A stretch of 34,593 nt of DNA from a virus: positions 1 through 34,593 of the IMG/VR virus record IMGVR_UViG_3300021964_000244. The stretch is one strand, 5' to 3'. Under the pieces are notes generated by a model. That model was not told where the DNA came from and did no database searches. It worked only from the letters and a program-made list of their open reading frames with translations. Positions 20,924 through 30,655 of this stretch are shown one piece after another. Position numbers and translations under genes: made by a program. Within the stretch, counting starts at the first letter, position 1; the number at the start of each line of letters is the position of its first letter.

Positions 20924-23142
20924 TGCCAAGAAAAGTAAGACAAGTATTTACGAACTTCTCAGCTGGTGAGCTAAACCCTTTACTTAACGCTAGAACAGAC
21001 GCTAAAGCATATTTTGAAGGTGCTAGGCAATGTAAAAACTGGTATCTATTAGATGAAGGTGGCGTTATGCGTAGACCTTCTACTAAATTTAATAATGAAT
21101 TACCAGCAGAAGCTAGAATAATCCCTTTTATATTTGCGGAAGATGAAGTAGCTATTTTTGCTTTATCTAATAATAGATTAGATGTTTATGATTATAATGG
21201 TGATGTTATTCAGTCTAACATTACAAGTAATTGTAATTGGACTACCTCTCAATTGTTTGAACTTAGTTATGCTCAGTTTGCTGATACAGTTTTTATATGT
21301 AATAGAAACAATCCCATAATACAAATTAAAAGAGTAAGTGCTACTAACTTTACAGTTTCTTTATATGAATTTGAATTAGATGAAGATGTAGTAGTATCAG
21401 GTGCATACAAGACTCATGCTCCATTTTACAAGTATGCTGAGGCTGGAGTAACAGTTACATTATCTACTGATGCTACTGGTACAGGTAGAACTATTACAGT
21501 ATCTTCAGCAATATGGACTAGCGATTATGTAGGTCATTATTTAAAAGTAGATGATAAACAAATTAAGATTACAGCATATAACTCTGCTACTGAATTAGAA
21601 GGAACTATTATTGAAGCTGGAATATCTGGTGTTGGGCCACACGCTAATTGGGAAGAAGAACTAATATCTGCTGTTAGAGGATATCCTCAAGCAGTTACAT
21701 TCCATGATAATAGATTATGGTTTGGTGGAGTTAGAGATAATCCTTCTTCTGTAATCGCATCAGAAATTGGTGGTTATTTTAATTTTGATTTAGGAACAGG
21801 ATTAGCTAATGAAGCTATTAATGTTAATATTACAGCTGATACTGTTAATGAAATAAGACATTTAATATCAGGTAGAAATTTACAAATATTTACAGATTCT
21901 GGAGAATATTATGTTCCTCAAGGTAATGATAGTGCTATAACACCAGCTACTATATCTTTTTTAAGACAAACACCTTATGGATGTAATAGAGCTAAACCAA
22001 CACCATTTGACGGAGCAACAATATTTTCTTCTAAAAATGGAAAATCTATTCGTGAGTATGTTTACTCTGATTTAGAACAAGCATATAAATCTAATAGTAT
22101 ATCTGTTTTGTCTAGTCAGTTAATAGATAATCCAAAACAAATAACTATGATGACTGGTAATGAAGAAAGACCAGAACAGTTCGCTTATTTTCTAAATAGT
22201 GGAAATAATTTAAATGGGCAAATAGCTGTGTTTCATAGTATTAGAGATGAAAAGATTGCTGGTTGGACTATTTGGAATACCAAAACAAATGATAATTTTC
22301 ATAGCATTACATCTGTTAATGAGTTTTTATTTGTAGTTACTAAAAGAATACTACCTTCTGGAACTAAGTATCTATTAGAAAAATTTAGCAATGATGATTC
22401 TAATACACTAGATTGTTCTACTACTACTACAGTATATCAAAAAGGTACGCCTTTAGTTAATGGAGCTAGCCAAAGTGGTAGCACACTAACAACTGACGGA
22501 TTTACAACAGCTCCGAGTATACAAGAAACATTTACTATTGATGGAGATTCTACTGTTTATACAATTCAAGCTGTTACAAATACAAATGTAAATGAATACA
22601 GCATACAGCTAGATCAGTCTTTAGCAGTTAGTCCAGCTGATAATGCAGTAATAACAATAGTTAAAGGATTCGTTCATACAGTAAATTCTATCTATGAACC
22701 TACTAATGAAATAGAAGCTGTATATGGAAATGGTGCGTTGGGTTCTTATGAAATTGATAGTAATAATAGAATTACGTTAGTTAATGCTCCACAACCTACT
22801 GGGGTTAATGTAGGATTTAACTTTACGCCTATATTAGAAACTATGCCTATTGATAAAGAAATTGATACTGGACCATTGACAGGACAGCCAAGAAGGATTA
22901 ATAAAGCTATAATAGATATTTCAGGTGGATTAGATGTAAATATGAAAGCTTCAGATTTAACCTCAAAAGAATTAATAATTCAACAAGCTGATTTTAACAT
23001 AGGAGAAGATTTATCTTCAGTAGCTGGTAAAAAAGAATTTTCATTCTTGGGTTATAGTAAGTCGCCAACAATTACAATTTCACAAACAAGTCCTTTACCC
23101 TTAAAGGTATTAGGATTGGCAATGGAGATACAGTTCTCATAA
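20923..23142 (+). CDS. Tail tubular protein B / nozzle (T7 gp12-like)
   Basis: This 739-residue protein opens VRQVFTNFSAGELNPLLNARTDAKAYFEGARQCKNWYLLDEGGVMRRPSTKF, the diagnostic start of podovirus nozzle proteins. A long beta-rich body follows, with AVTFHDNRLWFGG and LISGRNLQIFTDSGEYYV in the middle. It forms the tubular nozzle through which DNA leaves. Length and order after gp11 match T7-like tails. Confidence 0.92.
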   Translation: MPRKVRQVFTNFSAGELNPLLNARTDAKAYFEGARQCKNWYLLDEGGVMRRPSTKFNNELPAEARIIPFIFAEDEVAIFALSNNRLDVYDYNGDVIQSNITSNCNWTTSQLFELSYAQFADTVFICNRNNPIIQIKRVSATNFTVSLYEFELDEDVVVSGAYKTHAPFYKYAEAGVTVTLSTDATGTGRTITVSSAIWTSDYVGHYLKVDDKQIKITAYNSATELEGTIIEAGISGVGPHANWEEELISAVRGYPQAVTFHDNRLWFGGVRDNPSSVIASEIGGYFNFDLGTGLANEAINVNITADTVNEIRHLISGRNLQIFTDSGEYYVPQGNDSAITPATISFLRQTPYGCNRAKPTPFDGATIFSSKNGKSIREYVYSDLEQAYKSNSISVLSSQLIDNPKQITMMTGNEERPEQFAYFLNSGNNLNGQIAVFHSIRDEKIAGWTIWNTKTNDNFHSITSVNEFLFVVTKRILPSGTKYLLEKFSNDDSNTLDCSTTTTVYQKGTPLVNGASQSGSTLTTDGFTTAPSIQETFTIDGDSTVYTIQAVTNTNVNEYSIQLDQSLAVSPADNAVITIVKGFVHTVNSIYEPTNEIEAVYGNGALGSYEIDSNNRITLVNAPQPTGVNVGFNFTPILETMPIDKEIDTGPLTGQPRRINKAIIDISGGLDVNMKASDLTSKELIIQQADFNIGEDLSSVAGKKEFSFLGYSKSPTITISQTSPLPLKVLGLAMEIQFS

Positions 23143-23594
23143 TGCAAATTAGTGCTTCAACATTAATGTTAATGTCAGCTGGTGTATCAGCTGTAGGTAC
23201 TATTTCTTCTATGAGATCGCAACAAGCGGCTCTTAATAGAGAAAATTACAGACTAGAAACAGAATCTAAAATGGCCGCACTAGCAGCAGCACAAGAAGAA
23301 AATGCAAGAAATCAATATGCTCAAAAAGAATTAGCTAACAATTTAGCTTATCAATCAATAGCTGGATATGCAGATAATAGTATGTCTTTCTTAAATATGA
23401 ATAAACAAGTAATTCAGAATAGAAACAAAGATATATCAGATATTAGATTAATGGGAAAATCTGTTGATCTAAAATACAGACAAATGGCATTTGAAAATCA
23501 AGCTAGAATGGAAGCAGTAACCTTTGGTGGTTATACTTCTGCTATTGCTGGATTAGTAGGTGGTTATGGAGATTATAAATATTATAAAACATAA
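23142..23594 (+). CDS. Internal virion protein B-like (T7 gp14-like)
   Basis: This 150-residue protein is helical and alanine-rich with hydrophobic ends: STLMLMSAGVSAVGTISS at the start and VTFGGYTSAIAGLVGGYGDY at the end. Between them is a long polar helix (NRENYRLETESKMAALAAAQEENARNQ). This is the layout of gp14-type ejection proteins that insert into the outer membrane during infection. It is coupled by TAATG on both sides. Confidence 0.75.
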   Translation: MQISASTLMLMSAGVSAVGTISSMRSQQAALNRENYRLETESKMAALAAAQEENARNQYAQKELANNLAYQSIAGYADNSMSFLNMNKQVIQNRNKDISDIRLMGKSVDLKYRQMAFENQARMEAVTFGGYTSAIAGLVGGYGDYKYYKT

Positions 23595-25744
23595 TGGCAT
23601 TAACTTCAGGAGATAAACAAAAACAAAGTACAGTCAGCTCTATTCAAAGCAGAATGGGAGTTGTTGATACTTATTCAGGTGATGGTGGATTAGCTTTAGC
23701 AGCACAAGGAGCTAGTAAAGTATTAAGTGCTTTTGGAGAAAGACAAGCTAACATTGAAGAAGTAGCTTGGAAAACTGATTTTAAATTAAAATCAAGACAA
23801 ACATTAACTGAGCTTTCAAGAGTACATTATGATGATCCAGATGGATTTACAAAAGCAACTGATTCTTATATCAGCACATTAGTAAACGAAGCTCCGACTA
23901 GATTTAAAAACTATGCAAAAGAATTTACTGGAAATATAGCATTTCAATATGGAGATCAAATTTGGCAAGAAGCCAAAGCTCAAAAAGATATTGTAGACTT
24001 AGCTAACTTTGCAACTAATCATAAAGAATTTATAGCATTTAGAGAAGAAGCTATTATGAAAATGAATCCAAATGAAATGCAATCATATTGGACAGAAAGC
24101 TTACTTCCTGAAATGTCAGATAGTGTTATTGATTACGAAAAAGTTTATAATTCTTATCCAGCTAGCATTCAACAACAATTAGCTAATCAACTAGGAACAC
24201 CAGATGAGTTTCGTAAATCTTTATCTATAGGTTTTGAAACTACAAGATTAATTAGTCAAGCTACATTTAATTTACAAAATGCACAGGCAATAGATACAGC
24301 TGTAATACAACAAGCTGGTAAAATACCAGAAGGATATAAAACTGAAGTTTCTAAAGTAATGGAACAGTTAAATAGTTGGGGTAAAAACTATATAGATAAT
24401 CCAGAACATGATGAAACAGCTGGAGCTGAAGTTTATAAAGATACTGACAGAATTGATAGAGAAGGAATATTAAAAGATGTTCAATTAGAAATTGATAAAT
24501 GGAATCAAGCAAATGAAGCTAATGTTAAAAAACAACAAATAGTATTAAGTCAAGATAAAGAAGAAAGTGTAATACAAACAATAGCTTTAATAGAAGATGG
24601 ATATGTTTATCCAGATGAAGAACTTAGAGTAATAGCTCAAAATATTGGTGCTAACGAAGATCAATTAGATCGTTTATTAGATGCTAATACTAAAATGAAA
24701 ATCATTAAAGATGTAAGTAGTAATATATCATCATTTACTCAAGAAGAAGAAAGTGGCGAATATATGGTTAGTTCTAAGTTAAGTGGGTTTGAAATAGATC
24801 AAGAACTAGCAAATAAAACAAGATATTTAAATGATATGGGTATTGAGATTACTAAAGATGAGTTAATGCAAGAAGCAATGAACCAACAAATGTTTGAAGT
24901 TATCAATACTATAGCACCAGAGATTGGTAGAAATGTATATAACAATATGGATTTAAGTAGTGTTTTAGATGACGGAACAATTAATGATAATTTACTATTA
25001 ACATCATTATTAAACATATCTAAGGTTTATGGTGCAGTTCCAGAAAGAATAGATACTTATTTTGCTAGTGCAGATACGTTTAATTTTGAACAATCAGATG
25101 ATAGAAAACAGTTAAGAATAATGTCTGAGTTTGCTAATAATTTAAATCTAACAAAAGGAAGAAAATTGTCATTTAAAAATGACAAAGCAAATGAGCTGTT
25201 TCCACAATTACTTGAATTACATAAAGAGTTAAGTAAGGTAAAAAGGCTAGATGACAAGTTAGCTGACCTTACAGAAAAACAATTAAACGATCTAAACATA
25301 GATACGCATGAACAAGAAAAGCTTGTAATTGAAAATTGGTATTCTCAAATAAATCCAGACACAACTACTTTAGATGAAAAGCTAAATAAGATAGATGATG
25401 TTATGCAAGAAAGTAATATTGATTGGAATAAATTAACTATGGACTTTGTAGAAGATGCACAAGAAGATGGCCCTTGGTGGGGGTTTGGTTTTGCAGATAC
25501 TGATTTAATGACTGGTAATAATGAATTTAATATAATGTACAGAGATAAAGATTTAGAACCTTCATTTAATTTTGTAGTACAAGAGATTGAATCACAAATT
25601 AAATTAAGAATAGCAAGCTCTTTTAATAACAAAAATTTTCTATCTACTATGACTGAAGATTCTATTAAGAAAGCTTATAAAGAACAATTACCTTATATCT
25701 TAAATACAGTTAGATTAATGGGTTATGGATATGATGAGAATTAA
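23594..25744 (+). CDS. Internal virion protein C-like (T7 gp15-like)
   Basis: This 716-residue protein is mostly helical. It has GDGGLALAAQGASKVLSAFGERQANIEEVAWKTDF near the N-terminus and long stretches without transmembrane segments. In T7-like phages gp15 forms the periplasmic tube during DNA ejection. Order (after gp14-like, before two large proteins) supports the call more than sequence motifs do. Close to the T7 gp15 length. Confidence 0.75.
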   Translation: MALTSGDKQKQSTVSSIQSRMGVVDTYSGDGGLALAAQGASKVLSAFGERQANIEEVAWKTDFKLKSRQTLTELSRVHYDDPDGFTKATDSYISTLVNEAPTRFKNYAKEFTGNIAFQYGDQIWQEAKAQKDIVDLANFATNHKEFIAFREEAIMKMNPNEMQSYWTESLLPEMSDSVIDYEKVYNSYPASIQQQLANQLGTPDEFRKSLSIGFETTRLISQATFNLQNAQAIDTAVIQQAGKIPEGYKTEVSKVMEQLNSWGKNYIDNPEHDETAGAEVYKDTDRIDREGILKDVQLEIDKWNQANEANVKKQQIVLSQDKEESVIQTIALIEDGYVYPDEELRVIAQNIGANEDQLDRLLDANTKMKIIKDVSSNISSFTQEEESGEYMVSSKLSGFEIDQELANKTRYLNDMGIEITKDELMQEAMNQQMFEVINTIAPEIGRNVYNNMDLSSVLDDGTINDNLLLTSLLNISKVYGAVPERIDTYFASADTFNFEQSDDRKQLRIMSEFANNLNLTKGRKLSFKNDKANELFPQLLELHKELSKVKRLDDKLADLTEKQLNDLNIDTHEQEKLVIENWYSQINPDTTTLDEKLNKIDDVMQESNIDWNKLTMDFVEDAQEDGPWWGFGFADTDLMTGNNEFNIMYRDKDLEPSFNFVVQEIESQIKLRIASSFNNKNFLSTMTEDSIKKAYKEQLPYILNTVRLMGYGYDEN

Positions 25745-27294
25745 TGCCTGAACTAGTTAAATATCCTATGTTTAAAACATACATGGAAAAAGGTATGTCA
25801 GAAGATGCAATTAAATCTGATGCTACTATGACTATTATCAGAAGAGGACTAAACATGAATGATGGAGAAAGAGCAGCACTTGGAATTAGTTCTGATTTTT
25901 TTACAGCTGAAAACATACTAGGTCTTTGGGATAATAAAAGAGTTAGATTCGATTATGATGAAAGTAGCGTAGGAGATCCAACTTATAGAATATCATTAGA
26001 CTTAGATGGTGATGGTATATTTATGGCTTTAAATAATCCGAATAATCCAAATCTAGGATTTAAGCCTCAATTAAATAGAGAGCTTAGTTCTTCTCTTAGT
26101 TTAGAAGGCGTTAGAGCAGAGTTTCAAAATAATGCTTGGCAGAAATGGAAAAAAGATAATATCCAAGCAAATGTATTTTTTCAAAGTTATGGATTTTTAA
26201 AACCTGAAGAACAGCCATTAGTAATGAATACTTTAAAAGGTATGTTTAATTTAATTTATAATGGATACAATAAAGGTAAAAATGGAATAGAAGATTTAGG
26301 TAGATTATTTAATGATATTGAATGGTTACCTGATGTTAATATTGACATGAATACTGTAGAAAGACAATTACAGGAAAATCAAGTTAATTTTATAACTTAT
26401 CAAAAACAAAAACAATCTGGTGAATTTATAGATACAAGAGCTAGCAAATTCTCAGGGAAAGAAGAAACAAGCATGGGATTTGAAACTACAGCAACTAACT
26501 TATTAATGGATACTATTACTAAACAAGAAGGTGGATTCTATGCACAGGCATATGATTCTGGTTTTACAGGAGATAGAAATAAAACATTTACTACAGGATC
26601 TAGAGGTGTTGGTGGTGGTTTAATTCAAATGGCAGCTGAAGGAAGTAAATTACAAAAAGCTGAATATGACTTAATGATGTCAGAAAAAGGAGATCCTACA
26701 ATTGGTACTGGGTTATCACTAAAAGATGAAACAGTTAAAGCTGAATTAACAAAACTTGGTTATAACATTGACAAGTTATTAACAGGTGAAGAATTAATAA
26801 CTAGAGAACACAATAATATTGTTATGATGAAAATGCTAGATGATAAGCTAGCTATGGTAGAGCAAATAACTGGAATTGATAATTTAGCAACAAACCAAAA
26901 TGCTTATTTAGCTGTAGCGTTAGTTAAGTTAGCTTATAATAGCAATACTTGGATTGGTCCTAGATTCCAAAAAGCTTTAAAGAATTATTTAGAAACTGGT
27001 GATATGAAATATATTGGTAATTTTGGAAGTTATAAAGAAGGCTCAAATGAGTTTTATTCTAATTTAAAAGGAAATATAAAAGACTTAAAAGGTTATGAAC
27101 CATCATTATTAAATGAGTTATGGAATGACGCTGAAGGTCAGGCATATGGTGGTTATGGTGGTTTTAGAACTATGATGGAAGATGTAGCTGGTTTTATATC
27201 AGCTTGGTCGCAAGGACAACAAACATACTTCCCTGATTTAGTACAAGATAAAGCTGCACAGATTTACAAAAAAGAAAAGTCGTATTTAGATTAA
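25744..27294 (+). CDS. Virion protein with GH24 (T4-lysozyme-like) domain
   Basis: This 516-residue protein has an N-terminal region without recognised motifs (1-250) and a C-terminal lysozyme-like domain. The T4-lysozyme triad can be read as E262 (KQEGGFYAQAYD), D271 nine residues on as in T4, and T319 in PTIGTG. The domain continues with LLTGEELITREHN and NAYLAVALVKLAYNSN, matching the rest of GH24. In T4 the D-to-T distance is six; here it is 48, so about 42 residues are inserted. It probably cuts peptidoglycan during DNA entry, replacing the transglycosylase of T7 gp16. Confidence 0.75.
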   Translation: MPELVKYPMFKTYMEKGMSEDAIKSDATMTIIRRGLNMNDGERAALGISSDFFTAENILGLWDNKRVRFDYDESSVGDPTYRISLDLDGDGIFMALNNPNNPNLGFKPQLNRELSSSLSLEGVRAEFQNNAWQKWKKDNIQANVFFQSYGFLKPEEQPLVMNTLKGMFNLIYNGYNKGKNGIEDLGRLFNDIEWLPDVNIDMNTVERQLQENQVNFITYQKQKQSGEFIDTRASKFSGKEETSMGFETTATNLLMDTITKQEGGFYAQAYDSGFTGDRNKTFTTGSRGVGGGLIQMAAEGSKLQKAEYDLMMSEKGDPTIGTGLSLKDETVKAELTKLGYNIDKLLTGEELITREHNNIVMMKMLDDKLAMVEQITGIDNLATNQNAYLAVALVKLAYNSNTWIGPRFQKALKNYLETGDMKYIGNFGSYKEGSNEFYSNLKGNIKDLKGYEPSLLNELWNDAEGQAYGGYGGFRTMMEDVAGFISAWSQGQQTYFPDLVQDKAAQIYKKEKSYLD

Positions 27295-27297
27295 AGT

Positions 27298-30200
27298 ATG
27301 GGCGACGTATCTACATTAGGTGATGTTAGCCAACTAAAACCAATAATTAATGGTAGACCAGATCCAACTGAGCCTATTAATTATTTCCAAGATATAAGAG
27401 ATGTTGGAGCTGGTTGGGTTGATGAAAATATATTTGGGATAGGATTTAAATATATTGTTGATTCTAGCGTTGCAAAAGATAACACAGAATTTGTTACTGA
27501 TCCTAATTATAACATATTTCAAGATTTTCAAGTTAAAGGTTTAGAACCGTATATTGGTAACTTCTTACATAGTAAGAGTGCAAAGCATACAGCAAGATTA
27601 ATTGCTGATTTCAAAACAGATAGTAAAAAACAAAATGGATCACCAGCCTATATTGTTGGTAGAATATTAGGTGGATTAACAGATCCGTCTAGTTTGTTTA
27701 TGTTTACAAAAGCTGGTCGTTTTATGATGACTGGAAGTAGATTAATGAGATCAGGTAAAGTAGGTAGTATGATTACTACTGAAGAAGCAATCAAACAAGG
27801 GATTAGTCCTACAAGGACATTTGAAGAAGGGGTATTAATTTCTGCAAGTGGTTTCTTATTGCCAGCTTTATTCCCAGCTATAAATAACAAAATTGCTGGT
27901 AAGTCGTTTGATGATATGGCTAATAAGTTAGATGACTTTGATAACCACTATGGAATTAAAAACGTAGGTGGTGGTGTCTATAAAGACAAATCAGTAGGTG
28001 CTGCCGATATCGGAATAGGTCCAAGAACAGAAGCAGAATGGATTAAAGCTAATCAAATTCAACCTACTGGGTTAGGTTATTTAGGAGAGAAGTCTGGTTT
28101 CACACCATTGTTAAGAGTGTTAGACAAAGGTGGATTAGAAGAACAAGACTTTATAACTTCGGTATTAGAAAATCCTTTGCTTACTAGAGGTAATTATGAA
28201 GGTGTAGCTTCAAGTCCTACTATAGAAAGAAAGATTAAATCTCGTCATTATATGGTTAAAATTAGTGATGATGCAGTAATGAATGAATACAATGCTTATT
28301 TAAAAAGACATGGTAAGCAAGCTCAGAATATTGTTGAAAGCACATTAAATACTAAATTCTTTAGAGATGGATTAATGTCGCCTAGAGAATTTTCTGCTGC
28401 TGTTACTAAAGCAAAATTAAATCCAGACTTAGCTGTAGAGCCTGAAGTTAGAGCAGCTGCTAAACATGTAGAAGATTTATTTTATGCTCCATTAGGTAAG
28501 GAATATCAAGAAGCTGGTATTTCTATTGCATGGCATAAGTACCAAATAGATAGAGTTGGTATGTTTATTAAACAAATGGATGGTAGCATAAAAGGTAGAA
28601 AACCTGTTAGTGATCCTAAAAAAATACAAAAATTAGAAAACCTTATTGTTTTAGAAAGAAAGCTTAAAGCTAAATTAAAATTAATGGAAACAAAAGGTAT
28701 TCATTTAAGAAAGAATTATATTAACCCTCTTTATAAAAGAGATGCTATTGATGCTAATCCAGATTTATTTAAAAGCATTATGAGAGAAGAATTAGAAAAG
28801 ATTGCTAAAAAGAATCCTACTTTATTAAGACAAAGCAACAATATGACAGAAGAAGAAGTTGAGGCTTGGATGGGTGGTGTTGGATACCACAAAGATGTTA
28901 TAGATGATATTATTGAATCTTTTATGCAATATCAGCCTACTCTTAGATTAAGACAAATTGATGATGTTCTTAACGAAATGCCAGAAGAAGCATTAGGAGA
29001 AGTTAATAAAATATCTAGTAGATTTTTAGGTAGAGATTTAGATATAGATTATACAAAGTTAATGGAAAATGGGTTTATGGAAGATGATATCATGCTGTTA
29101 CAAAGACATTACTTTAATCAGGTAGTTCCTGATATTGAAGTTACAAAAGTGTTTGGTGATCCTATGGGATATGGTACTCGTTGGTCAAAAGATGGAAATT
29201 ACCAACAAGGAATAATACAAATAACAGATGATATGTTAAGGAAGAATAATAAATATGATACATACTATAATCAAAGATTTGATTACAATGCTAGACCATT
29301 ATCAGATTTCTTAACAAAACAACAAATTAAAAACCTTACAGATTTAGATGCAAGTATTCATTTAATTAGAGGAACATATGGTTTGGCTGAAGATCCTAAC
29401 AGAACATTTAGCAGAGGTTTAAGAATGATGAAATTATACAATGCTACTACTATGCTAACTGGTATTGCACAAGTAGTAGACACAGCTAGATTAGTTATGA
29501 TTAATGGATTAACCAAAACATTTAAAGTACAAACTGAAATGTTCCAAAGTGGTATGGCTAAAGAAATATTAAAGATGTCTAAGAACTCCACACAATTAGG
29601 TGGTGAAGCATTAGATATGATTGATAGTTCTAGAGCAATGGGTATGTATGGAATGGAAGATGCTTTTGGTGTATTTAATAAAATGGAAAGGGGAATGAGC
29701 AAAGTAGGTAATGTTTATTTTACTTTTCTTAATGCAAGTAACCCTTGGAATGCCTCAGTAAAAACTATGGCTGGATTCTTTAATGGTACTAGAATTATTG
29801 AAAATGTAGAAAGAATAGCTACAGGAAAAAGTATTTCTAAGCTCAATAGAGCTAGATTAAACTTTTTGGGAATAGACGATATTACTGCTAGAGAAATATA
29901 TAAACAATATCAAAAGCATGGAGTAGGTAAAAATGGAAAAATATCTACAAAAGCAGATGGTAATGATTTTAAACATATGCGTGTAGCTAATAGTGATGCA
30001 TGGGATGATACTCCAGAAGCTCGTAAAGCTGCTGAAATATATCATCAAGGATTATCTAAGCAAGTTAATGTAGATATTGTAACACCAAGTAAAGGTGATG
30101 TTCCATTATGGGCTAATACAGAATTAGGTGGTGCTTTATCACAATTTAAAAAATTTGGTGCTGCAGCAACACAAAGAATGTTAATGCGTGGATTACAAGA

Positions 30201-30654
30201 AAAAGACATGAATTTTATGCAAGGTGTCTTGCTATTAATGGGTGCTGGAATGATGGTAGATGCGTTTAGACAAAAACAATTTAACAGAGATTATAGTAAA
30301 AAACCATTTGGTCAAAAGCTAGTAGATGGTTTTGATAGATCAGGCCTAGGTGGTATCTTTTCTGATATTAACAATTCAATAGAAAGATTAGGTAATAATC
30401 AGATAGGATTAAGACCATTATTGAATGGTAAAAAACCTTATGGAACTTACAAAGATTTATTAAATAATCCTATTCCTGACATATTAGGACCAACTGCTAG
30501 TCAAATTGCAAATATAGCAGACATTATGTGGACATGGGGTACAGGTAAATACAATCATCACACAGCAAGGAATGTGCGTAGACTAGTACCATTCCAGAAT
30601 GTATGGTTTTTGGATTCAGTATACGACAAACTAGAACAGAAAGTATTAAGATAA
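27298..30654 (+). CDS. Large internal virion / ejection protein (gp16-like)
   Basis: This 1118-residue protein is the largest in the window and lies where T7 gp16 lies. It is helical and charged with a hydrophobic stretch around residues 180-195 (LISASGFLLPALFPA). I see no transglycosylase or lysozyme motif; that activity is in the gene before. The C-terminal region includes LNASNPWNASVKTMAGFFNGTRIIENVERI and ends with GTGKYNHHTARNVRRLVPFQNVWFLDSVYD, similar in style to large podovirus ejection proteins. Role: DNA ejection channel. Confidence 0.75.
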   Translation: MGDVSTLGDVSQLKPIINGRPDPTEPINYFQDIRDVGAGWVDENIFGIGFKYIVDSSVAKDNTEFVTDPNYNIFQDFQVKGLEPYIGNFLHSKSAKHTARLIADFKTDSKKQNGSPAYIVGRILGGLTDPSSLFMFTKAGRFMMTGSRLMRSGKVGSMITTEEAIKQGISPTRTFEEGVLISASGFLLPALFPAINNKIAGKSFDDMANKLDDFDNHYGIKNVGGGVYKDKSVGAADIGIGPRTEAEWIKANQIQPTGLGYLGEKSGFTPLLRVLDKGGLEEQDFITSVLENPLLTRGNYEGVASSPTIERKIKSRHYMVKISDDAVMNEYNAYLKRHGKQAQNIVESTLNTKFFRDGLMSPREFSAAVTKAKLNPDLAVEPEVRAAAKHVEDLFYAPLGKEYQEAGISIAWHKYQIDRVGMFIKQMDGSIKGRKPVSDPKKIQKLENLIVLERKLKAKLKLMETKGIHLRKNYINPLYKRDAIDANPDLFKSIMREELEKIAKKNPTLLRQSNNMTEEEVEAWMGGVGYHKDVIDDIIESFMQYQPTLRLRQIDDVLNEMPEEALGEVNKISSRFLGRDLDIDYTKLMENGFMEDDIMLLQRHYFNQVVPDIEVTKVFGDPMGYGTRWSKDGNYQQGIIQITDDMLRKNNKYDTYYNQRFDYNARPLSDFLTKQQIKNLTDLDASIHLIRGTYGLAEDPNRTFSRGLRMMKLYNATTMLTGIAQVVDTARLVMINGLTKTFKVQTEMFQSGMAKEILKMSKNSTQLGGEALDMIDSSRAMGMYGMEDAFGVFNKMERGMSKVGNVYFTFLNASNPWNASVKTMAGFFNGTRIIENVERIATGKSISKLNRARLNFLGIDDITAREIYKQYQKHGVGKNGKISTKADGNDFKHMRVANSDAWDDTPEARKAAEIYHQGLSKQVNVDIVTPSKGDVPLWANTELGGALSQFKKFGAAATQRMLMRGLQEKDMNFMQGVLLLMGAGMMVDAFRQKQFNRDYSKKPFGQKLVDGFDRSGLGGIFSDINNSIERLGNNQIGLRPLLNGKKPYGTYKDLLNNPIPDILGPTASQIANIADIMWTWGTGKYNHHTARNVRRLVPFQNVWFLDSVYDKLEQKVLR

Positions 30655-30655
30655 A

